NCBI GenBank assembly: GCA_025928935.1 | Contig: JAICNB010000025.1 | Location: forward strand, 1 to 41,060 | From: Acidimicrobiia bacterium | GTDB taxonomy: Bacteria > Actinomycetota > Acidimicrobiia > Spongiisociales > ZC4RG35 | DNA length: 41,060 nt | Reading direction: 5' to 3' | Shown here: one piece after another, positions 33,437-40,846 of the stretch | Layout of the letters: each line of letters begins with the position of its first letter | Numbering within the stretch: the stretch's first letter is position 1 | Notes under the pieces: model-generated | Database searches by the model: none | Seen by the model: only the letters and a program-made list of their open reading frames with translations | Told to the model about the DNA's origin: nothing | Made by a program: the position numbers and the translations under genes

Positions 33437-34854
33437 CCGTCGCTGGTCATGGCAGGCTCGCCGCCGGTCGTGATGACGGGCTCACCGCCCGCGCGAGGGA
33501 GGGGCTCGAGGGCGAACAACACCCGGGTGCCTTCACCCAGGGCTTGCTCGGCGACAGTGGCGAAGTGCTGTTGGAGCAACGCCCGGAAGTCCGCCTCCTC
33601 ACCACCGGGGTGGAGCTCGTGGGGGAGCTTGTTGCCGACCAGCTTGACCACCATCTCGTCGGCCGGTGAGACGAACTCGACCAGCACCGGACAGCCGAAC
33701 GACGAGAGCCAGCGGACCACCTCCCGCGGTGGGATGCTCGCCCCGTAGATCAGGTGGTGGATCAGGCCGTAGGCGATGACCAGATCGGGCCGCGCTCTCT
33801 CCATCAGTGACGGTCTCTCCCGGCCCGCCCACCCTTGCGAGGGGGAGGGGTTGGCCAGATCGGTCAGGACGATGGCCAGGCCAGGCCCGGGCCTGCCCCG
33901 GTATAGGGCGTCGAGGACCGGCTCGTGACTGTCGACTGCTACCGCCAGGGCTCCCTTTGCGGCAGCGATCTGGCTGAAATGGCCGTCGTTGGCGCCCAGG
34001 TCGACCACACGGCGTGAGCCGAGCCTGTCCAGGGCGGCCTCGAGGAACTCGCCCTTTGTGGCCCGGTCACGAGTGACATGGCTGCACTCGACGTAGGTCG
34101 ACCACCCCTGATCGGCCCCCTCCCATTCCAGGGAGGCGACCAGCTTCTTCAGCTTCCTCACGTTGGCCAGGATCAGGTCGGCGGTGAATCCTGCCTCACC
34201 CAGCTCACGGCGCACGGAGCGGTCACCCATTCGTGACTCCATCCGCGCCTGAAGTCTGACGTGGAGGAGGGCGCTCGTGTTGAGCCGTTTGCCGGCGGGG
34301 AGGAGCTTCGCCATCTGCTCCGCAGTCGGCCCTTCCAGATCACCTCGGAGCCATGGCTGGAAGGGGACGCCCGCCCAAGCCCGGAGCAGGAGCGGGAAGA
34401 GGAACTGACGTGTGAACTGGCGGTACCCGATCCAGGGCTCTCCCGACCGGTAGGCCTCGAACGATCCCACGTCGATGAAGACCGGGCGACCGTCGACGAA
34501 CTGGACGTTGTAGGGCGTTGCGTCCTTGATGGTGAGCCCGGCTCCGAGGGCGCCCTCGAGAAGATCGAGCTGGAGGAGGGCGGCATCCCGAAGCATCGAG
34601 AACGTCCACTCGTACGGGTAGCTGATGAAATCGAGACGGGGGTGGGCCAGGGCGGCGGCGCTGCCATCCGGCGGGTCCACCTCCACCGACTCGATCAGGC
34701 GGCCGTCGGCGACCGCAGTGCGAAAGAACTTCGTGGCGGAGAGGGAACGCCAACCCTCGAGCCCCCGCTCGTCGAGAAGACGCACGACCTTGTCGCCATC
34801 GATGACGACGCGTGAAGCCGGGTCGCGAAAAGACCCTGGATCGGGGGTGCTCAC
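33433..34854 (-). CDS. SAM-dependent methyltransferase with kinase-like N-terminal motif
   Basis: The 473-residue protein has two parts. The N-terminal half (about 1-250) has no known domain I can name, but contains LTIKDATPYNVQF (107-119) followed by VFIDVGSFE (125-133). That arrangement echoes the catalytic loop and metal-binding DFG region of aminoglycoside-phosphotransferase-like kinases. The C-terminal half is a class I methyltransferase with RVVDLGANDGHFS (282-294), acidic VAVDSHEPV, and a later ALIAYGLIHH-like segment (DLVIAYGLIHHL). The start is GTG 34854; ATG 34929 would overlap the small gene upstream. It follows that gene by 31 bp, so they form a pair. The convergent membrane hydrolase shares its stop site. 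A role in surface glycan or lipid modification is inferred. Confidence 0.75.
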   Translation of the reverse strand: MSTPDPGSFRDPASRVVIDGDKVVRLLDERGLEGWRSLSATKFFRTAVADGRLIESVEVDPPDGSAAALAHPRLDFISYPYEWTFSMLRDAALLQLDLLEGALGAGLTIKDATPYNVQFVDGRPVFIDVGSFEAYRSGEPWIGYRQFTRQFLFPLLLRAWAGVPFQPWLRGDLEGPTAEQMAKLLPAGKRLNTSALLHVRLQARMESRMGDRSVRRELGEAGFTADLILANVRKLKKLVASLEWEGADQGWSTYVECSHVTRDRATKGEFLEAALDRLGSRRVVDLGANDGHFSQIAAAKGALAVAVDSHEPVLDALYRGRPGPGLAIVLTDLANPSPSQGWAGRERPSLMERARPDLVIAYGLIHHLIYGASIPPREVVRWLSSFGCPVLVEFVSPADEMVVKLVGNKLPHELHPGGEEADFRALLQQHFATVAEQALGEGTRVLFALEPLPRAGGEPVITTGGEPAMTSDG

Positions 34855-34885
34855 GTCGGTAGGCGCAGGCTCAGGATGCGCCAGC

Positions 34886-35074
34886 TCAGGACTCGGCGGG
34901 CTGGGTGGTTTCCTCCACCGCGCTGACATCGCCGGCCTCTGAGCCGGTCTCTGCCTTGTTGATCGCTCGTCGGGCCCGGTATGCCTTGAAGGCGACTCCG
35001 ATCCCGGCCAGGCCCCCGATGACCGCCTGGAGGATCATGCTGCCGGAGCCAGGGTCAAGATATCCAAAGATCAT
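34886..35074 (-). CDS. small LDPGSGS-motif membrane protein
   Basis: The 62-residue protein begins MIFGYLDPGSGSMILQAVIGG, followed by one membrane helix (about 14-30), a basic KAYRARRAINK patch and an acidic tail. Small proteins with the LDPGSGS start plus one helix recur in many bacteria, often by surface-polymer genes; none has a settled function that I know of. A good ribosome-binding site (GAGGAG, minus strand of 35082-35087) precedes ATG 35074. It is followed after 31 bp by the methyltransferase gene, so the two are likely co-transcribed. The positive patch after the helix predicts an outside N-terminus and a cytoplasmic tail. Confidence 0.78.
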   Translation of the reverse strand: MIFGYLDPGSGSMILQAVIGGLAGIGVAFKAYRARRAINKAETGSEAGDVSAVEETTQPAES

Positions 35075-35093
35075 GCTTCAACTCCTCTGAGAA

Positions 35094-35109
35094 GCACGGC
35101 GAGCCGTGC
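35094..35109 (-). terminator. hairpin upstream of the LDPGSGS gene, end of the nuclease transcript
   Basis: GCACGG (35094-35099) pairs with CCGTGC (35104-35109) around a 4-nt loop; the arms extend to a 7-bp perfect inverted repeat with a 2-nt centre. On the minus strand a TTCT run follows. It lies in the 112-bp gap between the nuclease-lipoprotein stop (35187) and the small gene's start (35074). This suggests that the upstream transcript ends here, although an operator is also possible. Confidence 0.4.
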
Positions 35110-35186
35110 CGGACCATTGTTGCCCGAATCGCGAGTCAAGCAAACCATCCGGTCATCTCGTGTTCACCCAGGGGACATACGCGTGG

Positions 35187-36017
35187 TCAGCCCGAGTATC
35201 GATGTCGCGCCACGACTCGCCCAGAGGTGTCGAGCAACAGAGCCATGTCGCCCCCGTTGTTCCAGACCGAGCTGTCTCCGGGGTCCCAGCATGGATCCGT
35301 GCTCGCCACTGTCCGCTCCTCTCGCGGCCCGATCGAGAGCCCGCCGGGAAGGTGGCATCGGTGCACCGAGGACTCGTCGCGGATCGTCCACCCGCCCAGA
35401 TCGACTCGCTCCTCGCTGGCGAGGGCGACCCATTCCTGGCCCAGCACCTCATCGTCGGGCCCTTGGGGGTCGAAGCTCGAGCTCGCGCCGACGATCTCCA
35501 CCGATGGTGAGGGGCCCGAGGCCCCGCACACCGTCTCGGACCACATGCCCCGCCCCATCTCGTAAGCCTCGGCTTCGGCGTCGAGGAGCGTCTCGCCTCG
35601 GGCGTCGCCCTCCACGGGGGTGGTGGCGATGGCAAAGCCGCCCCCGACCTGTTCGAGGTTGACCAGGAGATCGCCCAGCCAGAGGTAGGCGAGGGTCCGA
35701 TCGAACTGGTCCTGCCCCATGTCCGCCAGGCCCACCTCTTGTCCTTCCACCAGCTCGACGAGTCGCTGCTCCGCCTCCTGGCCGAGGCACTCGTCGCTCT
35801 CCGGGGCGTTGATCCCCATGAGCCGCACTTCGATCTCCGCCGATCCCGTCTCGACCACCAGCGAGTCGCCGTCGTTGATCCGGGTCACCGTCCCCGGGAT
35901 GACGTCCCCGGGCAGTGCGCCGGCGGTATCGGGCCCGGCAGTGACGTCTACGACCCCGTCAACTCCGCACCCGGTGATGAGCAAGCCGAGGAGCACCCAA
36001 CGCCCGATGCGGGTCAT
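35187..36017 (-). CDS. thermonuclease (SNase)-lamin tail domain lipoprotein
   Basis: The 276-residue protein is predicted to be an exported lipoprotein: a short hydrophobic signal ends in LLITGC with Cys17 as lipid anchor. Residues of about 38-165 form a staphylococcal-nuclease-like domain with NDGDS (49-53), Arg65 in VRLMGINAPES, Glu73, and Arg107 in FDRTLAYLW, the catalytic set of the family. Residues of about 180-276 are a lamin-tail (LTD) domain (VALASEERVDLGGWTIRDE to ALLLDTSGRVV). It should cut extracellular DNA or RNA at the cell surface; LTD often aids targeting. The ATG start overlaps the stop of the LapA-like gene as ATGA, so translation is coupled. A hairpin follows it before the LDPGSGS gene. 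Confidence 0.88.
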   Translation of the reverse strand: MTRIGRWVLLGLLITGCGVDGVVDVTAGPDTAGALPGDVIPGTVTRINDGDSLVVETGSAEIEVRLMGINAPESDECLGQEAEQRLVELVEGQEVGLADMGQDQFDRTLAYLWLGDLLVNLEQVGGGFAIATTPVEGDARGETLLDAEAEAYEMGRGMWSETVCGASGPSPSVEIVGASSSFDPQGPDDEVLGQEWVALASEERVDLGGWTIRDESSVHRCHLPGGLSIGPREERTVASTDPCWDPGDSSVWNNGGDMALLLDTSGRVVARHRYSG

Positions 36018-36385
36018 GATCCCCGATAACGCTCGAGCTCTTCCCTGTCTTGTCGCTGCCGTCTTCTCCTCCGGCGGTACGCGCCCCCGATCAGGGAGGT
36101 GAGGAGAGCGACCGCGCCGATTGTGATCAGGATGACGATGGCCAGCGGGAACTGGCCGTCCATCCACATGAACCTGACCGGCACCGGGTCGGTGTTCTGG
36201 ACGGTGAAGACGACAACGATGGCGATGCCGAGCATGAGGAGGATCGCTCCCCAGGCGACACCGGTCGATTCGCCACGACGATTGTCCGGTCCCTCCTCTC
36301 GGGCGGGTCCGTCCGGTCCGGCCGGGGCGAGGTCCTCGGGCTCGGGCTCGTCGGGGAACGGGTCCGTGCGATCGTCGGTCATCAT
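36014..36385 (-). CDS. LapA (DUF1049)-family membrane protein
   Basis: The 123-residue protein has an acidic, Pro-rich cytoplasmic N-terminus (about 1-42), two membrane helices (about 44-64 and 80-104) and a very basic C-terminus (RRRRRRQRQ). The VVFTVQNTDPVPVRFMWMDGQFPLAIVILI core is the LapA domain pattern; E. coli LapA takes part in LPS-assembly control, but actinobacterial roles are not settled and no LPS genes are here. It lies between the Atg22/UMF1 transporter (11 bp upstream) and the nuclease lipoprotein (ATGA overlap), so the three are probably one unit. The start is ATG 36385; ATG 36382 is an immediate alternative. Confidence 0.83.
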   Translation of the reverse strand: MMTDDRTDPFPDEPEPEDLAPAGPDGPAREEGPDNRRGESTGVAWGAILLMLGIAIVVVFTVQNTDPVPVRFMWMDGQFPLAIVILITIGAVALLTSLIGGAYRRRRRRQRQDREELERYRGS

Positions 36386-36396
36386 GCGTCCTTGTT

Positions 36397-37752
36397 CTAG
36401 CCGATCCTATGTGGCGCCGCCGATGTGTCGGGGGCCGGTGTCCGGAGACCTGCGCGGTTCTGCCGGGCCTGCTCTACGTCGACTGATCGGAAGAGCAGGC
36501 CGCCAGCGATGAAGAAGAGGGCGATGGAGAGGATGGCGAGCCGGGCCGACCCGGTCGCCTGCCGCACGAAGGCAAAGACGAAGGGCCCCCAGATCGAGCT
36601 GAACTTGGAGAAGACCGAGTAGAACCCGTAGAGCTCGGCCGACTGTTCCTCGGGGATCATCGATCCGTAGAGGCTCCGGGAGAGGGCCTGTGTGCCCCCG
36701 AGCACGAACCCGATGACGACCGCCAGGGCGAGGAACGGAGCGGCCTGGCCGATGGGCAGGAAGAACGCAGCCAAAGTCACGGCAGCCCACACGGCGATGC
36801 TGGCGAGGAGGGCCCGTCTCGCCCCTATTCGAGCGGCGAGTCTGCCGAATCCCATCGCTCCGAAGAAGGCGACGAACTGAACCACTAGCACCCCCCCGAC
36901 GACGATCGTGATCCCGAGGTCGAGGGTCTCGGTGGCGTACACCGCTGCCAATGCGATCGTGGTCTGCACCCCGTCGTTGAACAACATGAAGGCGACGATG
37001 AACACCAGCAGCGGGCGGTTCCGTGCGACCTTGCGCATCGTGGCCAATGTCCGGCCGAACCCGAATCTCGCATAGGTCCACCAGGTGGGCGCGATGTCAC
37101 CGGGTAGTGGCTGGGAGGTGCCCACCCTCGGAAGGCGACGGAAGGAGAGGATGCTGAACGCCAGCCACCAGATCCCCGCCGAGCCGATTGCGATCCGGGT
37201 GGCGAGGGCGGTGTCGATCGGTATCAGACCATCGCTCAGCTGGATCAGGGCAAGGGAGAGGAGGAGATGCAGCCCTCCGCCCAGGTAGCCCCAGGCGAAC
37301 CCCCTCGAGCTGACCATGTCGATGGTGTTGTCTGTGGTCAGATCGGGCAGGTAGGCGTCATAGAAGACATTGCCCCCGACGAAGCCGAGGTGGGCGAGGA
37401 GGAACAGCACCAGTGAGAGGAGCACGTCCCCGGTCGTGCTGAAGAAGAGCAAGGACGCGAACACGGCGCCCCACGTCGCGAACACCGTCAGGAACCTCTT
37501 CTTCGAAGCCGAGAAGTCGGCGATGGCCCCCAGCACCGGCGTGAGCAGGAACATGATCAGCGGGCCCACCCCAACCGCGAGGGCCCACAGGTCCTGGCCG
37601 GTCCAGTTGCGGCCGAACAGGTCGACTCCGCCGTCTCCGACCACTTCCGCGGCGAAGTAGGCGGGGAGAACGGCGGCCAGGATGGTCGTGGCGTACGCGG
37701 AGTTGGCCCAGTCGTAGGTGATCCAGGCCCGGATGGCGCCCGGGTCGTTCAC
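36397..37752 (-). CDS. MFS transporter of the Atg22/UMF1 type (second copy)
   Basis: The 451-residue protein has about 12 membrane helices and the branch hallmark ITYDWANSAYATTILAAVLP at its N-terminus, plus LGAIADFSASKKRFL in the first loop and GGTQALSRSLYGSMIPEEQSAELYGFYSV in the second half. These match bacterial UMF1/Atg22-like MFS transporters. The substrate is unknown. It is related in design to the transporter at 26928-28205, but the two are not recent copies. GTG 37752 gives the compact family-like start (VNDPGAIRAW); GTG 37782 is an alternative, and neither has a strong ribosome-binding site. It is the first gene of a unit with LapA and the nuclease lipoprotein, and is divergent from the sugar-dehydrogenase gene. 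Confidence 0.85.
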   Translation of the reverse strand: MNDPGAIRAWITYDWANSAYATTILAAVLPAYFAAEVVGDGGVDLFGRNWTGQDLWALAVGVGPLIMFLLTPVLGAIADFSASKKRFLTVFATWGAVFASLLFFSTTGDVLLSLVLFLLAHLGFVGGNVFYDAYLPDLTTDNTIDMVSSRGFAWGYLGGGLHLLLSLALIQLSDGLIPIDTALATRIAIGSAGIWWLAFSILSFRRLPRVGTSQPLPGDIAPTWWTYARFGFGRTLATMRKVARNRPLLVFIVAFMLFNDGVQTTIALAAVYATETLDLGITIVVGGVLVVQFVAFFGAMGFGRLAARIGARRALLASIAVWAAVTLAAFFLPIGQAAPFLALAVVIGFVLGGTQALSRSLYGSMIPEEQSAELYGFYSVFSKFSSIWGPFVFAFVRQATGSARLAILSIALFFIAGGLLFRSVDVEQARQNRAGLRTPAPDTSAAPHRIG

Positions 37753-37814
37753 GTGCCCAACTGAGTTCGCCCTTGGGGCCACGTTGCGGCAAGCTAGACC
37801 TAGCGTGTCCCGCG

Positions 37815-39029
37815 ATGCGCCGCCTCCTGGTCCCTCTCCTTCTCCTCTCGGTGACGGCCTGTCTCACCCAACAGGGTGAGCCCACCGGTCCGGACGTCTC
37901 GACCGCACCCCCGATTACAACTGTGACGACAGCGGGAGCGAGCACTGTCCCGGACACCGCCTCGACCACGTCGGTGCCGACCACGACCTCGACGACCGCT
38001 CCCACCACGACTTCCACTCTGGCCTTGGACCGGACCGTCCTCGCCTATCAGGTGGTGGCCGATCTCGACTTCCCGGTCCAGCTCACGGCCCGGCCGGGGG
38101 AGGAGCACGGCTACGTCATCACCAAGGACGGCGTGGTATGGCTGTTCGACGGCGCCGCGGTCGCCGGCGAACCGGTCCTCGACATCAGTGACCGGGTGCG
38201 CAACGAAGGGGAGCAGGGCTTGCTCTCGATCGCATTGCATCCGACAGACCAGGGACGGCTCTATCTGCATTACTCGGATCCGTCGGGCGCCACGGTGGTA
38301 TCCGAGTTCACGCTCTCCTCCCCGAGCCAGGCCGACCCTGCCAGCGAGAGGGTCCTGCTTCACCAGGACCAGCCGGCGGGGAACCACAACGGCGGGATGG
38401 TCCAATTCACCCCGGACGGCGCCCTGCTCCTGGGCCTGGGTGACGGTGGGGGCGCCAACGACAGGTTCGGCAACGGGCAGAACCCCGACACCCTGCTCGG
38501 CGGCCTGGTGTCCCTGAGCGTCGAAGGAGAGCCACAGCCGTCCAAGTACGCGATGGGTCTGCGCAACCCCTGGCGGTTCTGGATCGACGGCGAGACGATC
38601 TTCATCGCCGACGTGGGTCAAAACTCGATCGAAGAGGTCTCGGTCACCCCGCTCGAGCCCGGGCTCAACTACGGGTGGCCGCTGTTCGAGGGCCTGCAGT
38701 GCTTCAACTGTTCGAGCGGAGACGAGGAAGGGCTGGTCGCGCCCGTGCTGGAAGTGCAGCATGGCGACGCGGGGACCTGCTCGATCACCGGAGGGATCGT
38801 CTACCGGGGGGCCACCTTTCCCCAGCTGAACGGCCACTACTTCTACTCCGACTACTGCGGCGGGTACTTGCGCAGTTTCCTGTTCAGCGACGGGGCGGCC
38901 GCCGACCCGCGCGACTGGTCGGAACAGGTCGGCATCCCCGGCCGGGTGACCGGGTTCGGGGTGGATGGTTCGGGCGAGATGTTCGTCACCACGACCGGAC
39001 AGCTGCTCGAGGTGGTGGCTGGGGGCTGA
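37815..39029 (+). CDS. PQQ-dependent-type aldose sugar dehydrogenase lipoprotein
   Basis: The 404-residue protein is an exported lipoprotein with lipobox SVTAC (Cys16), then a Thr/Ser/Pro-rich linker (about 35-72) that would span the wall. The remaining part is a six-bladed beta-propeller of the soluble glucose/sorbosone dehydrogenase family: FPVQLTARPGEEHGYVI, GEQGLLSIALHP, the active-site NHNGGMVQFTPDG, GLRNPWRFWID, IADVGQNSIEEV, and NYGWPLFEG. It should oxidise sugar at the cell surface if PQQ is available; no pqq genes are here, and some family members do not use PQQ. Extra cysteines around CFNCSS and CSITGG may form disulfides. It starts at ATG 37815 and is followed by HIT and DMT genes. 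Confidence 0.87.
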   Translation: MRRLLVPLLLLSVTACLTQQGEPTGPDVSTAPPITTVTTAGASTVPDTASTTSVPTTTSTTAPTTTSTLALDRTVLAYQVVADLDFPVQLTARPGEEHGYVITKDGVVWLFDGAAVAGEPVLDISDRVRNEGEQGLLSIALHPTDQGRLYLHYSDPSGATVVSEFTLSSPSQADPASERVLLHQDQPAGNHNGGMVQFTPDGALLLGLGDGGGANDRFGNGQNPDTLLGGLVSLSVEGEPQPSKYAMGLRNPWRFWIDGETIFIADVGQNSIEEVSVTPLEPGLNYGWPLFEGLQCFNCSSGDEEGLVAPVLEVQHGDAGTCSITGGIVYRGATFPQLNGHYFYSDYCGGYLRSFLFSDGAAADPRDWSEQVGIPGRVTGFGVDGSGEMFVTTTGQLLEVVAGG

Positions 39030-39052
39030 CCGGCCGCCGTAGTCTGCCAGCG

Positions 39053-39475
39053 ATGGCCACCCTCTTCACCCGGATCATCGATGGTGATATCCCCGGCACG
39101 TTTGTGTGGCGCGACGACCAATGCGTCGCTTTCCTCTCTATCAACCCACTCCGGCAGGGCCACACCCTGGTCGTGCCCAGGGAGGAGGTCGACCACTGGA
39201 TCGATTGCCCCCCAGAGCTGGCCAACCACCTCTTTTCCGTCGCCCGCCAGATCGGGATGGCTCTCCAGAGGGCTTTTCGCCCCACCCGGGTGGGACTCAT
39301 GATCGCCGGCCTCGAAGTGCCCCACCTCCACATCCATCTGGTGCCCATGGATGGGGTGCACGATCTCGACTTCGCCAACGCGGCGAGCTCGGTCGAGACC
39401 GAAGAGCTCGACTCTGCCGCGGAGAAGATCCGGTCCGAGCTACGCAGGATGGGTGTCCCGGGAGCCGACCACTAA
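39053..39475 (+). CDS. HIT-family nucleotide-binding protein
   Basis: The 140-residue protein has the histidine-triad signature HLHIHLVPM (His91, His93, His95), preceded by INPLRQGHTLVVP, and starts FTRIIDGDIPGTFVW as in the HinT branch. HIT proteins hydrolyse nucleoside phosphoramidates or dinucleotide polyphosphates in the cytoplasm; in this branch the third family residue is normally His-x-His-x-His-x-x, present here. It begins 23 bp after the sugar dehydrogenase, and its TAA is immediately followed by GTG of the next gene. Co-transcription with the DMT gene downstream is likely. The start at ATG 39053 gives the usual length. Confidence 0.93.
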   Translation: MATLFTRIIDGDIPGTFVWRDDQCVAFLSINPLRQGHTLVVPREEVDHWIDCPPELANHLFSVARQIGMALQRAFRPTRVGLMIAGLEVPHLHIHLVPMDGVHDLDFANAASSVETEELDSAAEKIRSELRRMGVPGADH

Positions 39476-40306
39476 GTGGAGGTGGTGCTTGGGGGCATCA
39501 GCTCCCTTCTGTATGGCTTCGCCGACTTCCTCGGAGGTGAGGGCGCCAAACGCGCCCCGGCCGCCGCGATCGTGCTCTGGGCGGGTGTGCTCAGCTTCCC
39601 TCTCATCCTGGTCGTTGCGTACCTCGTCGGCGGCGACGCCCGGATGTCCGACTATCTACTGGGCGCCGGGGCCGGAATCGCCGGGGCCCTGGGCCTGGTG
39701 TCACTCTTCGCCTGCCTGGGACGGGGCCGGGCCGCCGCGGTGGCACCGACCGCAGCCGCCGTCGCTGCCGTGATCCCCGTGATGGTCGCGGTCATCGGAG
39801 GTGAGCGCCCATCTCTTCTCGCCTGGGTGGGAGTCCTGGTGGCGCTACCGGCGATCGTGCTCAGCGCCTGGGTGGCCGACCCCGGAGAGTCCCTCAAGGG
39901 GAGCGTCGGCTACGGGCTGACCGCCGGGCTGGGCTTTGGGGGGTTCACCGCCATCATCGGGCTCACCGATCCCGATTCGAATTTGCTCCCCCTCATCACT
40001 TCTCGCGCCTCGACGATGCTGGCCGTCTTGCTGCTCACTGGGCTCGGCGTCTGGAGGCTGGTCGGCTTCGGCTCGTCGCCGCGTCTGCTGGTGGCCGGGA
40101 ACGCCGTCCTCGACGTGAGCGGGAACGTTGCCTTGCTCCTTGCGGTTCGGGCCGGTTCTCTGGCGCTCGCCGCCGTCGCCGCCTCCTTCTACCCGGCGGT
40201 CACCGTGCTCCTTGCCCGGCTGGTCAACGGGGAGCATCTTCGGGCCCGACAGTTGGTCGGGATCGCTCTCACCGTCCTGGCGATGTCCGCCATCGCCCTG
40301 AGCTGA
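39476..40306 (+). CDS. EamA/DMT-superfamily transporter
   Basis: The 276-residue protein has about ten short membrane helices in two EamA-like halves (about 1-135 and 145-276), the layout of the drug/metabolite transporter superfamily. The N-terminus GGISSLLYGFADFLGGEGAK and the closing half with VAASFYPAVTVLLARLVNGE match the family. Many members export amino acids or metabolites; no substrate can be named. GTG 39476 follows the HIT gene's TAA with no gap, so it is translationally linked; GTG 39482 or 39485 are near alternatives. It ends 7 bp from a convergent small DMT gene. Confidence 0.85.
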   Translation: MEVVLGGISSLLYGFADFLGGEGAKRAPAAAIVLWAGVLSFPLILVVAYLVGGDARMSDYLLGAGAGIAGALGLVSLFACLGRGRAAAVAPTAAAVAAVIPVMVAVIGGERPSLLAWVGVLVALPAIVLSAWVADPGESLKGSVGYGLTAGLGFGGFTAIIGLTDPDSNLLPLITSRASTMLAVLLLTGLGVWRLVGFGSSPRLLVAGNAVLDVSGNVALLLAVRAGSLALAAVAASFYPAVTVLLARLVNGEHLRARQLVGIALTVLAMSAIALS

Positions 40307-40313
40307 TCCGTTG

Positions 40314-40748
40314 TCAGCCCCTGACCACGAGCCAGGTGCCGCCGATGACGAGGGCGATGCCGAGCACCCGGACTGAGTCGAGGCTCCTCCCATCCCCGAA
40401 CCAGCCGAAGTGCTCGATGACCGCGCCCAGGACGAGAGTCGCCCCCGTGAAGAGGGTCAGGCCCGCGGCGAGCCCGAGATTGGCAACGGTCACGCCCAGC
40501 GACGCCACCACGACCAGACCCATGAGCCCAGCACCGAACACCCACCACGGGAGCTCCCTGATCTCGGCGAGACGGCTCCCCTGGAAGATCAGCATGAGCA
40601 CGGTCACCGCTAGCCCTCCGCCTGCATAGGTCACGAAGGTCGAGGCCAGGGTCCCCACTCTCTCCTCCATCAAGCCGAGCCATTGAGATTGGAGGGCGCC
40701 GGCCAGTCCACCGAGGACGGCGATCACCACAACGACCAACAGGTTCAT
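40314..40748 (-). CDS. DMT transporter of the DUF606 type
   Basis: The 144-residue protein has about five membrane helices and reads as a half-size DMT protein of the DUF606 (YdcZ) family: LLVVVVIAVLGGLAGALQSQWLG at the start, then LPWWVFGAGLMGLVVVASLGVTV, and LVLGAVIEHFGWFG. Half-size members usually pair as dimers or with a second copy. It is convergent with the EamA gene, and its start (ATG 40748) is 98 bp from the divergent MFS gene. The substrate is unknown. Confidence 0.87.
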   Translation of the reverse strand: MNLLVVVVIAVLGGLAGALQSQWLGLMEERVGTLASTFVTYAGGGLAVTVLMLIFQGSRLAEIRELPWWVFGAGLMGLVVVASLGVTVANLGLAAGLTLFTGATLVLGAVIEHFGWFGDGRSLDSVRVLGIALVIGGTWLVVRG

Positions 40749-40846
40749 CTGATCATCCAGGATGGTCGGTGGGCGCCTGCATCTGGGGGATCACCTCCAA
40801 TACCTACCATCCGCCCATCGTCGAGCCCGCCCGTCATGAGCGTCCT

